Notes: generated by a model from the letters alone, not told the origin. 64,000 nt of DNA from Flavivirga algicola (GCF_012910715.1 NZ_JABBHF010000004.1:186001-250000), one strand, 5' to 3'; shown: positions 26,406 to 36,470, counted from the stretch's first letter. A program made the numbers and translations.

Positions 26406-29400
26406 ATGAAAAAAATTACTCTCATTGCTAGTTTTCTAGCATTAACATTTTCTATGGTTAACGCACAAACATCTCTTCGGCATTTAACCAGTTACGAAAC
26501 TAATATTGAAGGCTCGGCCGAAACTGTAGCATACGATGCGGCAAACAAAAGGGCGTATTTTACCAATTCATCAGATAACAGCTTTACTATTGTCAATATT
26601 GGTGATCCCGAAAATCCTACGTTATTTAAAAAAGTAGGGCTGGTTGCCTATGGAGGTGGGCCAAATTCTATAGCGGTGCATGATAATCTTGTTGCAGTAG
26701 CTATTGAGGCAGATACCAAACAAGACCTTGGTAAAGTGGTGTTTTTTGATTTAGCTGGGAACTATTTAAATCAAGTTACAGCAGGAGCGTTACCAGATAT
26801 GATAACCTTTACGCCAGATGGTACAAAGCTTTTGGTCGCTAATGAAGGAGAACCGTCAGACGATTACACTAACGATCCAGAAGGCACCATCGATGTTATA
26901 GATTTAAGCAGCGGTGTGATGTCTGCTACAAAAACCTCCATTAATTTTAATGACTACAACAATAAAAAGGCATCGCTTCAAAATAAAGGTATTCGAATCT
27001 TTGGAAACAATGGGGCGGCAAGTGTATCTCAAGATTTAGAGCCAGAATTCATAACAGTTATAGAAGATGGCACAAAAGCTTACGTGAATTGTCAGGAAAA
27101 CAATGCATTGGTTGTTTTAGATTTAACCAATAACAGCATTTTAGATATTTTGCCTCTTGGCTATAAAAACCACCTGTTGGGAACACCAACGGTTACAAGT
27201 TATATAGTGAACGATTTAGTAACTAATTGGCCTGTTCTGGGGGTACCTGTTTATAATGGAGGCCAAGCACCTGTTTCTTTAGGCGGATTTTCGGGTTTGT
27301 ATTACGATGCGGCAAATTCTACTGATAACGATTATGTTTTTTATGCAGTGCCAGACAGAGGCCCAAATGATGGAGCGGTTAAAAAAGCAAATGTAACGCC
27401 TGCGTCTTCTCAAAATTTAAGGCCTTTTAAATTACCAGATTACCAAGGTAGAATTGCAAAATTTACTTTAAACAAAACAACAGGGGAAATTGCTATAAAC
27501 GATCAAATCTTATTAACCAGAAAGGACGGAACAACACCTATAACCGGTAGAGGCAATATTCCTGGGTTTGATGAGGTTCCTGTAACCTATACAGATGCTT
27601 CCACAGCTTATACAAATGTAGATTATATAGATGGGACTTCTAAGGAATACCATGAATTGCCTTATGATGCATATGGTGGGGATTTTGAGGGCGTTCTTAT
27701 TGATAAAGATGGTAATTTTTGGATGTGTGACGAGTATAGACCGGCACTATATAAATTCAATCCTACGGGGAAATTAATAGAACGTTATGTGCCATCTAAA
27801 ACATCTATGTTGGGAACAACACCGCAGCCAGCCGGGACTTACGGTGCCGAAACCTTACCAGAGGTTTACTCTAAAAGAAGAGCAAACAGAGGGTTTGAAG
27901 CCATTGCTTACGACGATGCGGAGCATATTATATACGGGTTCATTCAATCGCCATTATATAACCCTTCCAGTGCTACTAAAAATAATTCGGATGTTATCAG
28001 GATTTTAGGGATCAATGCAGATACAGGAGCTCCCGTTGAGGAGTATGTGTATTTGTTAGAAAGAAATAAAGATGCGGGTTATGCATCATCTAGAGTCGAT
28101 AAAATAGGAGATGCCGTTTATACGGGAAATGGTAAATTTTTGGTGATAGAAAGAGACTCTGAAGGGCCAACAGTATCTACAGGTAAAAAATATGTTTTCG
28201 AGATCGACATTAACTATGCAACAAATATTTTAAATACAAGTTGTGGGGCATCTATAGGGAAAGAATTGGAAGAAATGACAGCAGATGAAATTGCTGCAGA
28301 AGGTATTTATCCGGTTCATAAAACGAAGGTTTTTAACTTGCCGTCTATTGGGTACCAGGGGTCTGATAAAGCCGAAGGCATTGCCCTGCTGCCAAATAAC
28401 GAAATTGCCATTATAAATGATAATGATTTTGGCCTGGCAGGGGCAGGTATTACAGATAATAGTGTTTTGGGTATTGTTTCTTTTGCAAATGATTATGGTT
28501 TTGATGCTTCTAATAAAGATGATGCCATCAATATTGCACAACATCCAACGTTGGGAATGTTCATGCCAGATGCTATTGCATCTTATACGGTAGATGGCGT
28601 AAATTATATAGTAACAGCTAATGAAGGGGATGCCAGAGATTATGATGGATATTCTGAAGAAGTACGTGTAAAGGATTTAACATTAAACCCGGCATACTAT
28701 TCAAATGCAGCTACGCTTCAAACCAATGAAAATTTAGGTAGGTTAAAAACAACTACAGCTACGGGCGATTATAATAACGATGGTGCTATCGAGCAAATCT
28801 ATTCGTATGGAGCCAGATCATTTTCAATTTTTGATGCGTACGGCAACCTGGTATTTGATAGTGCAGACCAATTTGGACAAAAAATAGCTTCAGAAGAACC
28901 TACTTTATTTAACGAGGATGAAGGTGATATAGACGACCGATCCGACGATAAAGGCGGAGAACCAGAAGCCGTGGCTATAGGAACTATTAATGGCAAAACA
29001 TACGCTTTTATTGGTTTAGAAAGGCAAAGTGCCATATTAATGTACGATATCACAAATCCTAAAGATGTAGAATTTATTACCTATTACAAAGGGAATAGAA
29101 CCTCTGGAGATGTCGCACCAGAAATTATCAAATTTGTTTCTGCTGCTGATAGCCCCAATTCTAAAAACCTGCTTTTAGTTGGTTACGAGGTAAGTGGTAC
29201 TTTAGGCATTATTCAAATAGATAATTCTGTTTTAAGCGTTAGTGATCTGGTAGCGAAAAACGACTTTAAAATGTATCCTAACCCTTTGATTCATGCAGAT
29301 TTAAAGTTTAATAAAGCCCTGTCTGGAATTATTTATAACGTTAACGGACAAGAGGTAAAAAGATTTGAAGAAAAAACATCTTTAAAAGTGCCCGAACTAA

Positions 29401-29462
29401 CGTCGGGTATTTACATTATAAAAACCAAAGTACATGGCGTAAAGCGCTTTGTTAAATTATAA
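26406..29462 (+). CDS. T9SS-secreted choice-of-anchor-I / phytase-like esterase protein
   Basis: A 1018-residue exported protein (signal MKKITLIASFLALTFSMVNA). The N-terminal beta-propeller part (about 25-245: AETVAYDAANKRAYFTNSSD, LVANEGEPSDD, NALVVLDLTNNSILDILPLG) and a later part (about 715-930: TANEGDARDYDGY, GGEPEAVAIG) are the two halves of a choice-of-anchor-I propeller. Between them, at about 270-690, sits an esterase-like phytase domain (GFSGLYYDAANS, YAVPDRGPNDG, YGGDFEGVLIDKDGNFWMCD). The last 75 residues are a type A T9SS sorting domain (FKMYPNPL ... SGIYIIKTKV ... RFVKL). It is likely a cell-surface or released phosphoesterase; activity is inferred from family only. Its gene stands alone. 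Confidence 0.85.
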   Translation: MKKITLIASFLALTFSMVNAQTSLRHLTSYETNIEGSAETVAYDAANKRAYFTNSSDNSFTIVNIGDPENPTLFKKVGLVAYGGGPNSIAVHDNLVAVAIEADTKQDLGKVVFFDLAGNYLNQVTAGALPDMITFTPDGTKLLVANEGEPSDDYTNDPEGTIDVIDLSSGVMSATKTSINFNDYNNKKASLQNKGIRIFGNNGAASVSQDLEPEFITVIEDGTKAYVNCQENNALVVLDLTNNSILDILPLGYKNHLLGTPTVTSYIVNDLVTNWPVLGVPVYNGGQAPVSLGGFSGLYYDAANSTDNDYVFYAVPDRGPNDGAVKKANVTPASSQNLRPFKLPDYQGRIAKFTLNKTTGEIAINDQILLTRKDGTTPITGRGNIPGFDEVPVTYTDASTAYTNVDYIDGTSKEYHELPYDAYGGDFEGVLIDKDGNFWMCDEYRPALYKFNPTGKLIERYVPSKTSMLGTTPQPAGTYGAETLPEVYSKRRANRGFEAIAYDDAEHIIYGFIQSPLYNPSSATKNNSDVIRILGINADTGAPVEEYVYLLERNKDAGYASSRVDKIGDAVYTGNGKFLVIERDSEGPTVSTGKKYVFEIDINYATNILNTSCGASIGKELEEMTADEIAAEGIYPVHKTKVFNLPSIGYQGSDKAEGIALLPNNEIAIINDNDFGLAGAGITDNSVLGIVSFANDYGFDASNKDDAINIAQHPTLGMFMPDAIASYTVDGVNYIVTANEGDARDYDGYSEEVRVKDLTLNPAYYSNAATLQTNENLGRLKTTTATGDYNNDGAIEQIYSYGARSFSIFDAYGNLVFDSADQFGQKIASEEPTLFNEDEGDIDDRSDDKGGEPEAVAIGTINGKTYAFIGLERQSAILMYDITNPKDVEFITYYKGNRTSGDVAPEIIKFVSAADSPNSKNLLLVGYEVSGTLGIIQIDNSVLSVSDLVAKNDFKMYPNPLIHADLKFNKALSGIIYNVNGQEVKRFEEKTSLKVPELTSGIYIIKTKVHGVKRFVKL

Positions 29463-29491
29463 ATAAAAAATAAAATGTCTGGTTGAGTATA

Positions 29492-29548
29492 ATCGAAAAC
29501 CAAAAGGTTTTCGATTGTGCTTGAACGGGCAAAAAAATATTTTTTTGC
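29492..29548. terminator. Bidirectional hairpins between convergent genes
   Basis: ATCGAAAACC-AAAA-GGTTTTCGAT (29492-29515) is a perfect 10-bp hairpin. A second palindrome, GCAAAAAAATATTTTTTTGC (29529-29548), follows. They lie between two gene ends (29462 plus, 29583 minus) and could terminate both. Confidence 0.55.
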
Positions 29549-29582
29549 TTTTGTTTATATTTGAACTAGGCCTTCAAAAGTA

Positions 29583-30407
29583 CTAAATCTTAAAAGTAAT
29601 TACAGGGCGTTTCGCATGGTTTACCAAGTCTTCACTAATACTACCATTAAAGAAATGGGATATGCCTTGTCTTCCATGTGTGCTCATACCAATTAAATCT
29701 GCTTTTATAGATTGAGAAAAATTCATAATGCCTTTTTCAATACTAATATCATTATAAATATTCATGCTGTGATTAGGGAAATCAAAAGCTTCAACAAACT
29801 TTTTCATTCTGTTTTTCGATTTTGCCGAGGTAATAAATTTATTAGGCGTATTTACCATGAGCAAGTGTATTTTGGCCTTTAATATTTTGGCAAAACCAAT
29901 TGCTTTTTCATAGGTCGCTTTGCTTTCGTCTTTGAAATCTGATGCAAATACAAAATCTTTAACTTTAAAGGTTTGATGTTCATTTTTTATAACTAAAACA
30001 GGTGTTTCAGATGTACGAACTACTTTTTCGGTATTACTACCAATAAGCATTTCTTTTAAACCACTAACCCCATTGGAGCCCATGATGATTAAATCGATAT
30101 CATGTTTTTTACAAACATGGAAAACACCTTTGAAAATTTCTTGAATTTCAACAGTTTCGTGTATGATCAAGTTTTCTAAATAGTCTTTTCCCTTTAAGGT
30201 TTCAAACTGCTTATGTGCTAGTTTCATAAAATAGATAGCTTCAGGTAAGCTACTGGAAGAGCTTAAAGGGTCCACTTCCTGTAACGGAATTTCAAGTATG
30301 TGTAATAAATAAATTTCGCAATCGTATTTTTTTGCTAATTGAGCTGCTACTTTTAAAGCATTTTCAGCTTGTATCGAAAAGTCGGTGGGGACAAGTATTT
30401 TTTTCAT
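29583..30407 (-). CDS. Tandem universal stress protein
   Basis: A 274-residue cytoplasmic protein made of two UspA domains. The first (1-145) starts KKILVPTDFSIQAENALKVA and ends with the nucleotide-binding pattern MGSNGVSGLKEMLIGSNTEK. The second (about 150-274) ends MSTHGRQGISHFFNGSISED, also with a G-x2-G-x9-G(S)-like pattern, so both halves may bind ATP. Such proteins help survival under starvation or stress through unclear mechanisms. Monocistronic, divergent from rimP. Confidence 0.9.
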   Translation of the reverse strand: MKKILVPTDFSIQAENALKVAAQLAKKYDCEIYLLHILEIPLQEVDPLSSSSSLPEAIYFMKLAHKQFETLKGKDYLENLIIHETVEIQEIFKGVFHVCKKHDIDLIIMGSNGVSGLKEMLIGSNTEKVVRTSETPVLVIKNEHQTFKVKDFVFASDFKDESKATYEKAIGFAKILKAKIHLLMVNTPNKFITSAKSKNRMKKFVEAFDFPNHSMNIYNDISIEKGIMNFSQSIKADLIGMSTHGRQGISHFFNGSISEDLVNHAKRPVITFKI

Positions 30408-30470
30408 AATATCAGGGGTAAGGCATATCTAAATTTATGAAATATTCCTTTAAAAGTCAATAAAATATTA

Positions 30471-30478
30471 TATATTTG
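30471..30478 (+). promoter_or_regulatory. -7 element of the rimP-nusA-infB promoter
   Basis: TATATTTG fits TAnnTTTG. The -33 position carries TTT rather than TTG. Transcription would start near 30485, giving a leader of about 58 nt that contains the hairpin at 30507. Confidence 0.7.
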
Positions 30479-30506
30479 CACCGTTGAAAGGCGAAATTTA
30501 AGAAAT

Positions 30507-30532
30507 GAGGGGACGGAAAGTCCCCTCTTTTT
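30507..30532 (+). terminator. Intrinsic terminator/attenuator in the rimP leader
   Basis: A perfect 8-bp GC-rich stem (GAGGGGAC 30507-30514 with GTCCCCTC 30520-30527) with a GGAAA loop is followed directly by TTTTT. It lies between the promoter and the rimP ATG at 30543, so it must be read through for the operon to be expressed. Because nusA is in the operon, termination here could be modulated by NusA. The USP gene points away, so it does not serve that gene. Confidence 0.8.
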
Positions 30533-30542
30533 ATACTAAAAA

Positions 30543-31004
30543 ATGTTTAAAACAACTGTTACAGATTTATTAGAAGCTGCATTAATTGAAAGGCCGGATT
30601 TGTTCCTTATCGATTTTTCTATTCAGGGAGATAACCAAATTAAGGTAACTATAGATGGAGATAATGGTGTTTTAGTTGAAGATTGTATGTTTGTTAGCAG
30701 GGCTATTGAACATAACCTCGATAGGGAAGAACAAGACTTTTCTTTAGAAGTTATGTCTGCGGGAGCAACATCGCCTTTAATTCACAAAAGGCAGTATAAA
30801 AAGAATTTAAATAGAGTACTTCATGTGAAGACGGCTTCCGATAAAATGGAAGGAACTCTTACAGAAGCAACAGATAGTGATATTAAATTAGAGTGGAAAG
30901 TTAGGGAGCCAAAACCAATAGGTAAGGGTAAAGTAACTGTAAAAAAACAAGCGAACATCGCTTACGAAAATATTGTAGAAGCAAAAGTTATGATTAAATT
31001 TTAA
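30543..31004 (+). CDS. rimP: Ribosome maturation factor RimP
   Basis: A 153-residue protein needed for late 30S subunit maturation. The family pattern is present: an N-terminal alpha/beta domain (LFLIDFSIQGDNQIKVTIDG, VEDCMFVSRAIEHNLD, FSLEVMSAGATSPL) and a C-terminal SH3-like barrel ending in KQANIAYENIVEAKVMI. In most bacteria the motif after SLEVSSPG is DRPL; here it is SAGATSPL, a mild variation usual in Bacteroidota. It is first in rimP-nusA-infB, 13 bp before nusA. Confidence 0.95.
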   Translation: MFKTTVTDLLEAALIERPDLFLIDFSIQGDNQIKVTIDGDNGVLVEDCMFVSRAIEHNLDREEQDFSLEVMSAGATSPLIHKRQYKKNLNRVLHVKTASDKMEGTLTEATDSDIKLEWKVREPKPIGKGKVTVKKQANIAYENIVEAKVMIKF

Positions 31005-31017
31005 TTCAAAAAGAGTT

Positions 31018-32250
31018 ATGGAAAATGTCGCGTTAATTGAATCTTTTTCAGAATTCAAAGACGATAAGCTAATTGACAGAGTTACGTTAATGGCAATTTT
31101 AGAAGATGTATTTAGAAGCACTTTAAAAAAGAAGTATGGCGATGATGACAACTTTGATATTATTGTAAATCCTGATAAAGGAGATTTAGAAATATGGAGA
31201 AATAGGGTTGTGGTAGCAGATGGAGAGGTTGAAGAACCCAATCAAGAAATTTCTTTATCAGAAGCCCGTAAAATTGAGCCAGATTTTGAAGTAGGAGAAG
31301 ATGTGTCTGAAGAAGTAAAGCTTATCGATTTAGGGAGAAGAGCTATTTTGGCATTACGTCAAAATTTGATTTCTAAAATCCATGAGCATGACAATACCAT
31401 AATTTATAAGCAATTTAAAGATTTAATAGGAGAAATTTATACAGCAGAAGTACACCATATTCGTCATAGAGCAGTTATTTTGTTAGACGATGAAGGCAAT
31501 GAAATAGTGCTGCCAAAAGATAGACAAATACCTTCAGATTTCTTTAGAAAAGGAGATAACGTAAGAGGAGTTATTGATGCTGTTGAGCTCAAAGGTGCAA
31601 AACCGACGATTATCATGTCGAGAAGTTCTCCTGTGTTTTTAGAGAAGTTATTTGAACAAGAGATCCCAGAAGTTTTTGATGGTTTAATTACTATCAAAAA
31701 TGTAGTAAGAATCCCTGGAGAGAAAGCTAAAGTAGCAGTAGACTCTTATGATGATAGAATAGATCCTGTTGGTGCCTGTGTTGGTATGAAGGGCTCTAGA
31801 ATTCATGGTATTGTTCGTGAATTGGGTAACGAAAATATTGATGTAATTAATTATACTAATAATTTACAATTATATATTACAAGAGCATTAAGCCCGGCAA
31901 GAGTTACTTCAATAAAATTGAATGAAGAAGCTAAAAGAGCAGAAGTTATTTTAAAACCAGAAGAAGTAAGTAAAGCGATTGGTAGAGGAGGGCATAATAT
32001 CCGATTGGCAGGTCAATTAACTGGTTATGAGATTGATGTGTTTAGAGAAGGTGCGGAAGAAGATGTGGAATTAAGAGAGTTTTCCGATGAAATAGAAAGC
32101 TGGATTATTGAAGAATTTAGTAAAGCTGGACTAGATACTGCTAAAAGTATTTTAGAGCAAGAAGTAAATGATTTAGTAAAAAGAACAGACTTAGAAGAAG
32201 AAACAATTAATGAAGTTATTAGAATTTTGAAAGAAGAATTCGAAGAATAA
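31018..32250 (+). CDS. nusA: Transcription termination/antitermination factor NusA
   Basis: A 410-residue RNA-polymerase-binding factor controlling pausing, termination and antitermination. The N-terminal domain (LIESFSEFKDDKLIDRVTLM, IVVNPD-like IIVNPDKGDLEIWR) is followed by S1, then KH1 and KH2 (CVGMKGSRIHGIVRELGNENIDVI and KAIGRGGHNIRLAGQLTGYEIDV motifs shown in part). It lacks the acidic repeats at the C-terminus found in E. coli, as is normal for this phylum. It sits behind an attenuator it may itself affect. Confidence 0.97.
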   Translation: MENVALIESFSEFKDDKLIDRVTLMAILEDVFRSTLKKKYGDDDNFDIIVNPDKGDLEIWRNRVVVADGEVEEPNQEISLSEARKIEPDFEVGEDVSEEVKLIDLGRRAILALRQNLISKIHEHDNTIIYKQFKDLIGEIYTAEVHHIRHRAVILLDDEGNEIVLPKDRQIPSDFFRKGDNVRGVIDAVELKGAKPTIIMSRSSPVFLEKLFEQEIPEVFDGLITIKNVVRIPGEKAKVAVDSYDDRIDPVGACVGMKGSRIHGIVRELGNENIDVINYTNNLQLYITRALSPARVTSIKLNEEAKRAEVILKPEEVSKAIGRGGHNIRLAGQLTGYEIDVFREGAEEDVELREFSDEIESWIIEEFSKAGLDTAKSILEQEVNDLVKRTDLEEETINEVIRILKEEFEE

Positions 32251-32279
32251 CATATATTTGAGTATTTTAAAGGCGATTT

Positions 32280-35066
32280 ATGGCTGAAACAATTAGATTA
32301 AATAAAGTATTACGCGAGCTTAATATCTCTCTGGATCGTGCTGTGGAATTTTTAGATTCTAAGGGTATTGAGATAGAGAAACGACCCACTACAAAGATTT
32401 CTGAAGAAACATATACCGTGCTTTCTAATGAATTTCAAACAGATGCTAATAAAAAAGTGGCATCTAAAGAAGTTGGTGAAGCCAAGATAAAAGAGAAAGA
32501 GGTGTTGCGTGAGCAACGCGAGCGTGAACTTGAACAGAAACAAAAAGCGACAGCCAAAAAAGAAGAAATAGTTAAAGCTGCTGCAGCGCTTTCTGGGCCA
32601 AAGCAAGTTGGGAAAATTGACTTAGAACCAAAAAAGAAAATAGCAGAACCTGTTTCTAAGAAAGCCGAAAAAGTAGAAAAAGTTGCAGAGCCTGTAAAAA
32701 AAGAAGTCAAAAAGGAAGTTGTTAAAGAGCCTGTAAAGGAAGAAACTCCAGAACCTGTTAAAGAAGCGGTTAAATCTGAGCCTGTTGTTGAGAAGAAAGT
32801 TGAAGAAAAGAAAGAAGAAAAGCCTAAGAAGCAGATTATAAGTGAAGAAGGAGAAATTCTTCCAGACGAACGGGTAGCAACGCAGTACAAAAAACTTACA
32901 GGGCCAAAAATAGCAGGAGATAAAATTGATTTATCTAAGTTTAATAAGCCTAAAAAGAAGAAAGAAGAGAAGAAACCAGAAGCTAAGGCTGGAGAAGCAG
33001 GAGCTACCAATAAGAAGAAACGCAGAAGAATTAGCAAAGTAGGTGGCCCTCAATCTGGAAATGGTCAAGGTAATAGGCAAGGAGGCGGAAGATCTGGAGG
33101 AAACGATAGATTTAAAGGAAAGCCTGGTCAAGGACGACGTAATATTGTTAAGGAAGAGCCTAGTGAAGAAGATGTAAAAAAGCAAGTACGCGAAACACTT
33201 GAAAAACTTCAAGGAAAATCCTCAAAAGGTAAAGGCGCAAAATACAGAAGAGATAAGAGAGATCAACATAGAGAACAAACAGAGATTGATCAACAAATAG
33301 AAGCAGCGGAAAGTAAAATTCTTAAAGTTACAGAGTTTGTAACGGCAAGTGAAGTTGCTACTATGATGGATGTTGGAGTTACTGAGATCATTTCTGCATG
33401 TATGTCACTTGGTATGATGGTTACAATGAATCAGCGTTTAGATGCTGAAACACTTTCTATTGTAGCAGAAGAGTTTGGTTATCAAGTAGAGTTTATAACG
33501 GCAGATATAGAGGAATCTATTGAAGAAGTTGAAGATAAGCCAGAAGATTTGAAATTACGTGCTCCTATTGTAACAGTTATGGGACACGTAGATCATGGTA
33601 AAACATCCCTTCTAGATTATATCCGTAAAGAAAATGTCATAGCAGGAGAGTCTGGTGGAATCACACAGCATATCGGCGCTTATGGTGTTGAATTGGAAGG
33701 CGGACAAAAAATTGCGTTTTTAGACACACCTGGTCACGAAGCCTTTACAGCGATGCGTGCTCGTGGTGCTCAAGTAACTGACATTGCTATTATTGTAGCA
33801 GCAGCAGATGATGATATCATGCCACAAACAAAGGAGGCCATATCGCATGCTCAGGCAGCAGGCGTTCCTATTGTTTTTGCTATCAATAAAATTGATAAGC
33901 CAGATGCGAATCCAGATAAGATTAAAGAAGGATTGGCTAATATGAACTTATTGGTTGAAGATTGGGGTGGAAAAATTCAATCTCACGATATTTCGGCTAA
34001 GATGGGTACTGGTGTAAAGGAATTACTAGAAAAAGTGTTGCTTGAAGCCGAGTTATTGGAGCTTAAAGCCAACCCAGATAAACCAGCCGTTGGTACTGTA
34101 GTGGAAGCCTTTTTAGATAAAGGCCGTGGTTATGTATCGACCATTTTAGTACAAGCAGGAACATTAAAGGTGGGAGATTATGTATTGGCTGGTCAGCACA
34201 GTGGTAAGGTAAAAGCGATGCATGATGAGCGCGGAAAAGACGTTGAAGCAGCAGGACCTTCCACACCGGTTTCTATACTTGGTCTAGATGGTGCGCCTCA
34301 GGCAGGTGATAAATTTAACGTATTTGCAGACGAGCGTGAGGCCAAACAAATAGCCTCAAAAAGAGCGCAGCTACAGCGTGAGCAATCCGTTAGAACACAG
34401 CGTCATATTACGCTTGATGAGATTGGCCGTCGTATCGCACTTGGTGATTTCCAGGAATTAAATATTATCCTTAAAGGTGATGTGGATGGTTCGGTTGAAG
34501 CCTTAACAGACTCATTCCAAAAACTATCTACTGAAGAGATTCAAGTTAATATCCTACATAAAGGTGTTGGTGCTATTACCGAAAGTGATGTGTTGTTAGC
34601 ATCTGCGTCCGATGCCATTATTGTTGGGTTTAATGTACGTCCAGTTGGGAATGCCAGAATGATTGCCGATAAAGAGGAAATTGATATTAGAACATACTCT
34701 ATTATTTATGATGCTATAAACGACCTTAAAGATGCGATGGAAGGTATGTTATCTCCAGAGCTTAAGGAAGAAATTACAGGTACTGCCGAAATTAGAGAAA
34801 TATTCAAAGTATCGAAAGTTGGTAGTATTGCTGGTTGTATGGTAACAAACGGAAAGATACTTAGATCGTCTAGTGTTCGTTTAATAAGAGATGGTGTTGT
34901 AGTTTATACTGGAGAATTGGCTTCATTAAAACGATTTAAAGATGATGCTAAAGAAGTGACTAAAGGTTACGATTGTGGTATGCAGGTTAAAAACTATAAC
35001 GACATTAAAGAAGGTGATATTATCGAGGCCTTCCATGAGGTTGAGGTTAAGAAGAAATTGAAATAA
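32280..35066 (+). CDS. infB: Translation initiation factor IF-2
   Basis: A 928-residue GTPase that brings initiator tRNA to the ribosome. The N-terminal 50 residues are an IF2_N domain ([20 protein letters not shown]). Residues about 60-330 are a long charged Lys/Glu/Pro linker with basic patches. The GTPase domain starts near 430: G1 [10 protein letters not shown] (435-444), G3 DTPGHEA, G4 NKID. The C-terminal domains end [18 protein letters not shown]. The long linker is typical of Bacteroidota. It ends the rimP-nusA-infB operon before a strong terminator. Confidence 0.98.
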   Translation: MAETIRLNKVLRELNISLDRAVEFLDSKGIEIEKRPTTKISEETYTVLSNEFQTDANKKVASKEVGEAKIKEKEVLREQRERELEQKQKATAKKEEIVKAAAALSGPKQVGKIDLEPKKKIAEPVSKKAEKVEKVAEPVKKEVKKEVVKEPVKEETPEPVKEAVKSEPVVEKKVEEKKEEKPKKQIISEEGEILPDERVATQYKKLTGPKIAGDKIDLSKFNKPKKKKEEKKPEAKAGEAGATNKKKRRRISKVGGPQSGNGQGNRQGGGRSGGNDRFKGKPGQGRRNIVKEEPSEEDVKKQVRETLEKLQGKSSKGKGAKYRRDKRDQHREQTEIDQQIEAAESKILKVTEFVTASEVATMMDVGVTEIISACMSLGMMVTMNQRLDAETLSIVAEEFGYQVEFITADIEESIEEVEDKPEDLKLRAPIVTVMGHVDHGKTSLLDYIRKENVIAGESGGITQHIGAYGVELEGGQKIAFLDTPGHEAFTAMRARGAQVTDIAIIVAAADDDIMPQTKEAISHAQAAGVPIVFAINKIDKPDANPDKIKEGLANMNLLVEDWGGKIQSHDISAKMGTGVKELLEKVLLEAELLELKANPDKPAVGTVVEAFLDKGRGYVSTILVQAGTLKVGDYVLAGQHSGKVKAMHDERGKDVEAAGPSTPVSILGLDGAPQAGDKFNVFADEREAKQIASKRAQLQREQSVRTQRHITLDEIGRRIALGDFQELNIILKGDVDGSVEALTDSFQKLSTEEIQVNILHKGVGAITESDVLLASASDAIIVGFNVRPVGNARMIADKEEIDIRTYSIIYDAINDLKDAMEGMLSPELKEEITGTAEIREIFKVSKVGSIAGCMVTNGKILRSSSVRLIRDGVVVYTGELASLKRFKDDAKEVTKGYDCGMQVKNYNDIKEGDIIEAFHEVEVKKKLK

Positions 35067-35090
35067 TTTTCAAAGTATTTTTAATATAGA

Positions 35091-35130
35091 AGACCGTTTA
35101 AAGAAATTGCTTTAAACGGTCTTTTTTTTT
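35091..35130 (+). terminator. Terminator of the rimP-nusA-infB operon
   Basis: A perfect 13-bp stem (AGACCGTTTAAAG 35091-35103 with CTTTAAACGGTCT 35110-35122) and a run of nine T. It lies 25 bp past infB and faces the stop of the regulator gene at 35161. Confidence 0.92.
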
Positions 35131-35160
35131 AATAATAAATAAGAACAAAAGATAAAAAAA

Positions 35161-36354
35161 CTACAAATTTAGATTAGAATCAATTTTCTCTAAATGAATT
35201 ATTTTAGAACTCAATTCCATTCTGTCAATACCGCTTACTTCAAATAAAACTTTATAGTACTTGGGGATTTCTCCAAACTTATTTTTCATGGCTTTTTCCA
35301 ATTCAATAGCCAATTCATAATCGGTAAAATGCTTGAAGCTTTGAGAAGCGCCAGTGTCCCAGATGCCTCCAAAAAGGTAAATAGTATTATTACTATTAGC
35401 TCCCGGAACCTTTAATAGAATGGCATAATCTGTATGATATTTATCAGCATCACCGTTAGCAATATATGTTTCGTGCTTTTTTAAGTTCCCATTCCAATAG
35501 TTCAGTTTACTGTCATTAATTGAATAACCTTCTTTGTTGATGTAATCTTTAAAAAGTCCGAGTGTTTTTATCATACCAACTACGACCAAATCATTATCAG
35601 GTAATTCTTTTGGATTGAAACGTGACATGGTTCTAATGACAAAATCTTTTTCTGCCTCATAAAATACTTCGCTTAGATCTTTAACCCATAGTGCACTATT
35701 TCTAATTAAGAAACTGTAGCTTAAAGACTCAAAAGCAATACCCTTGCGAGTATAAACAGACTTAATGGTGTCAAATTCTTCCGGTGAATTTATTGAAGGA
35801 TCCCTAACAGTTTTAACCTGACCAGTAATTGAATCTGTTTCTTCATATATAAAAAGATCGCCTAAGACCATCATAGTATTATTTTTACTGGCAAAAAGAT
35901 CGCTCCAAAGTTCGGTTTGGCGGACCTCATTGGTTCTGTTTCTAGCAATATCAAACAAAAATGGAATAGCAATAACAGATAAAATAATTAAAGTGACCCA
36001 TACCTTGTTATATGATTTCTTTTTGGCAAGCTGATCGTCTTTTTTTATAAATTGAACCTTATAACTTCCCTTGGGTATTTTTAGGACGGTAGTGTCATTT
36101 ATGCCTTCATTTTCATAATAACCAGCAAGCTTTTTTCTTAAGTTATAAACATAAACCCTAATTAAAGTACTTTGGGAAGGGTCAAATTGTTCCTTTCCAA
36201 AGATATCATTTGCAATGGTTGTCTCTTTAGGAATTTGAGATTCTATAGTACATTCAACCAGATAACGAAATAGATTAGCATAGGTGTCCGAGCGACCAAA
36301 CGATTTGCTGGCAATAATAGTTTCGACTATGCTTGAATAATGCTCTTTTTCCAC
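35161..36354 (-). CDS. Membrane-anchored winged-helix regulator
   Basis: A 397-residue protein with a cytoplasmic DNA-binding domain (residues about 1-103), one membrane helix (about 117-135, VWVTLIILSVIAIPFLFDIA) and a 260-residue C-terminal domain that would be periplasmic. The N-terminus follows the winged-helix pattern common in Acidobacteria and Planctomycetes: LFRYLVECTIES, TIANDIFGK, FDPSQSTLIRVYVYNLRKKL and VLKIPKGSYKVQF. The layout resembles ToxR/CadC one-component sensors. The C-terminal domain is not recognised; it may sense a ligand or a partner. It is divergent from the PSD1 operon across a short region holding an inverted repeat, so it probably regulates that operon. Confidence 0.7.
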   Translation of the reverse strand: MEKEHYSSIVETIIASKSFGRSDTYANLFRYLVECTIESQIPKETTIANDIFGKEQFDPSQSTLIRVYVYNLRKKLAGYYENEGINDTTVLKIPKGSYKVQFIKKDDQLAKKKSYNKVWVTLIILSVIAIPFLFDIARNRTNEVRQTELWSDLFASKNNTMMVLGDLFIYEETDSITGQVKTVRDPSINSPEEFDTIKSVYTRKGIAFESLSYSFLIRNSALWVKDLSEVFYEAEKDFVIRTMSRFNPKELPDNDLVVVGMIKTLGLFKDYINKEGYSINDSKLNYWNGNLKKHETYIANGDADKYHTDYAILLKVPGANSNNTIYLFGGIWDTGASQSFKHFTDYELAIELEKAMKNKFGEIPKYYKVLFEVSGIDRMELSSKIIHLEKIDSNLNL

Positions 36355-36394
36355 TGGGAAATATAAAAATATAAAGATAGTAATTATAATTATT

Positions 36395-36413
36395 AACAGT
36401 TAATGAAACTGTT
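36395..36413. promoter_or_regulatory. Inverted repeat, candidate operator for the PSD1 operon
   Basis: AACAGTT-AATGA-AACTGTT is a perfect 7-bp inverted repeat in the divergent intergenic region, 32 bp upstream of the -7 element of the PSD1 operon and 41 bp upstream of the regulator start. Its position suits control of both genes. Confidence 0.45.
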
Positions 36414-36444
36414 TCAAGCTACCATAAGTACCGTATTGAATCTA

Positions 36445-36452
36445 TATATTTG
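36445..36452 (+). promoter_or_regulatory. -7 element of the PSD1 operon
   Basis: TATATTTG fits TAnnTTTG. It overlaps an in-frame TTG at 36450, which therefore cannot be the start, and supports the ATG at 36471. No TTG is found at -33, which would fit a promoter needing an activator. Confidence 0.55.
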
Positions 36453-36470
36453 GGATTCTTAGTATTAGGT

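Noticed and set aside
32435-33212. Long minus-strand frames opposite the infB linker
   Set aside because: They are mirror effects of the Lys/Glu-rich linker codons and show no protein features.
36450-36470. TTG at 36450 as the start of the PSD1 protein
   Set aside because: It overlaps the -7 element and would put seven residues before a clean lipoprotein signal.
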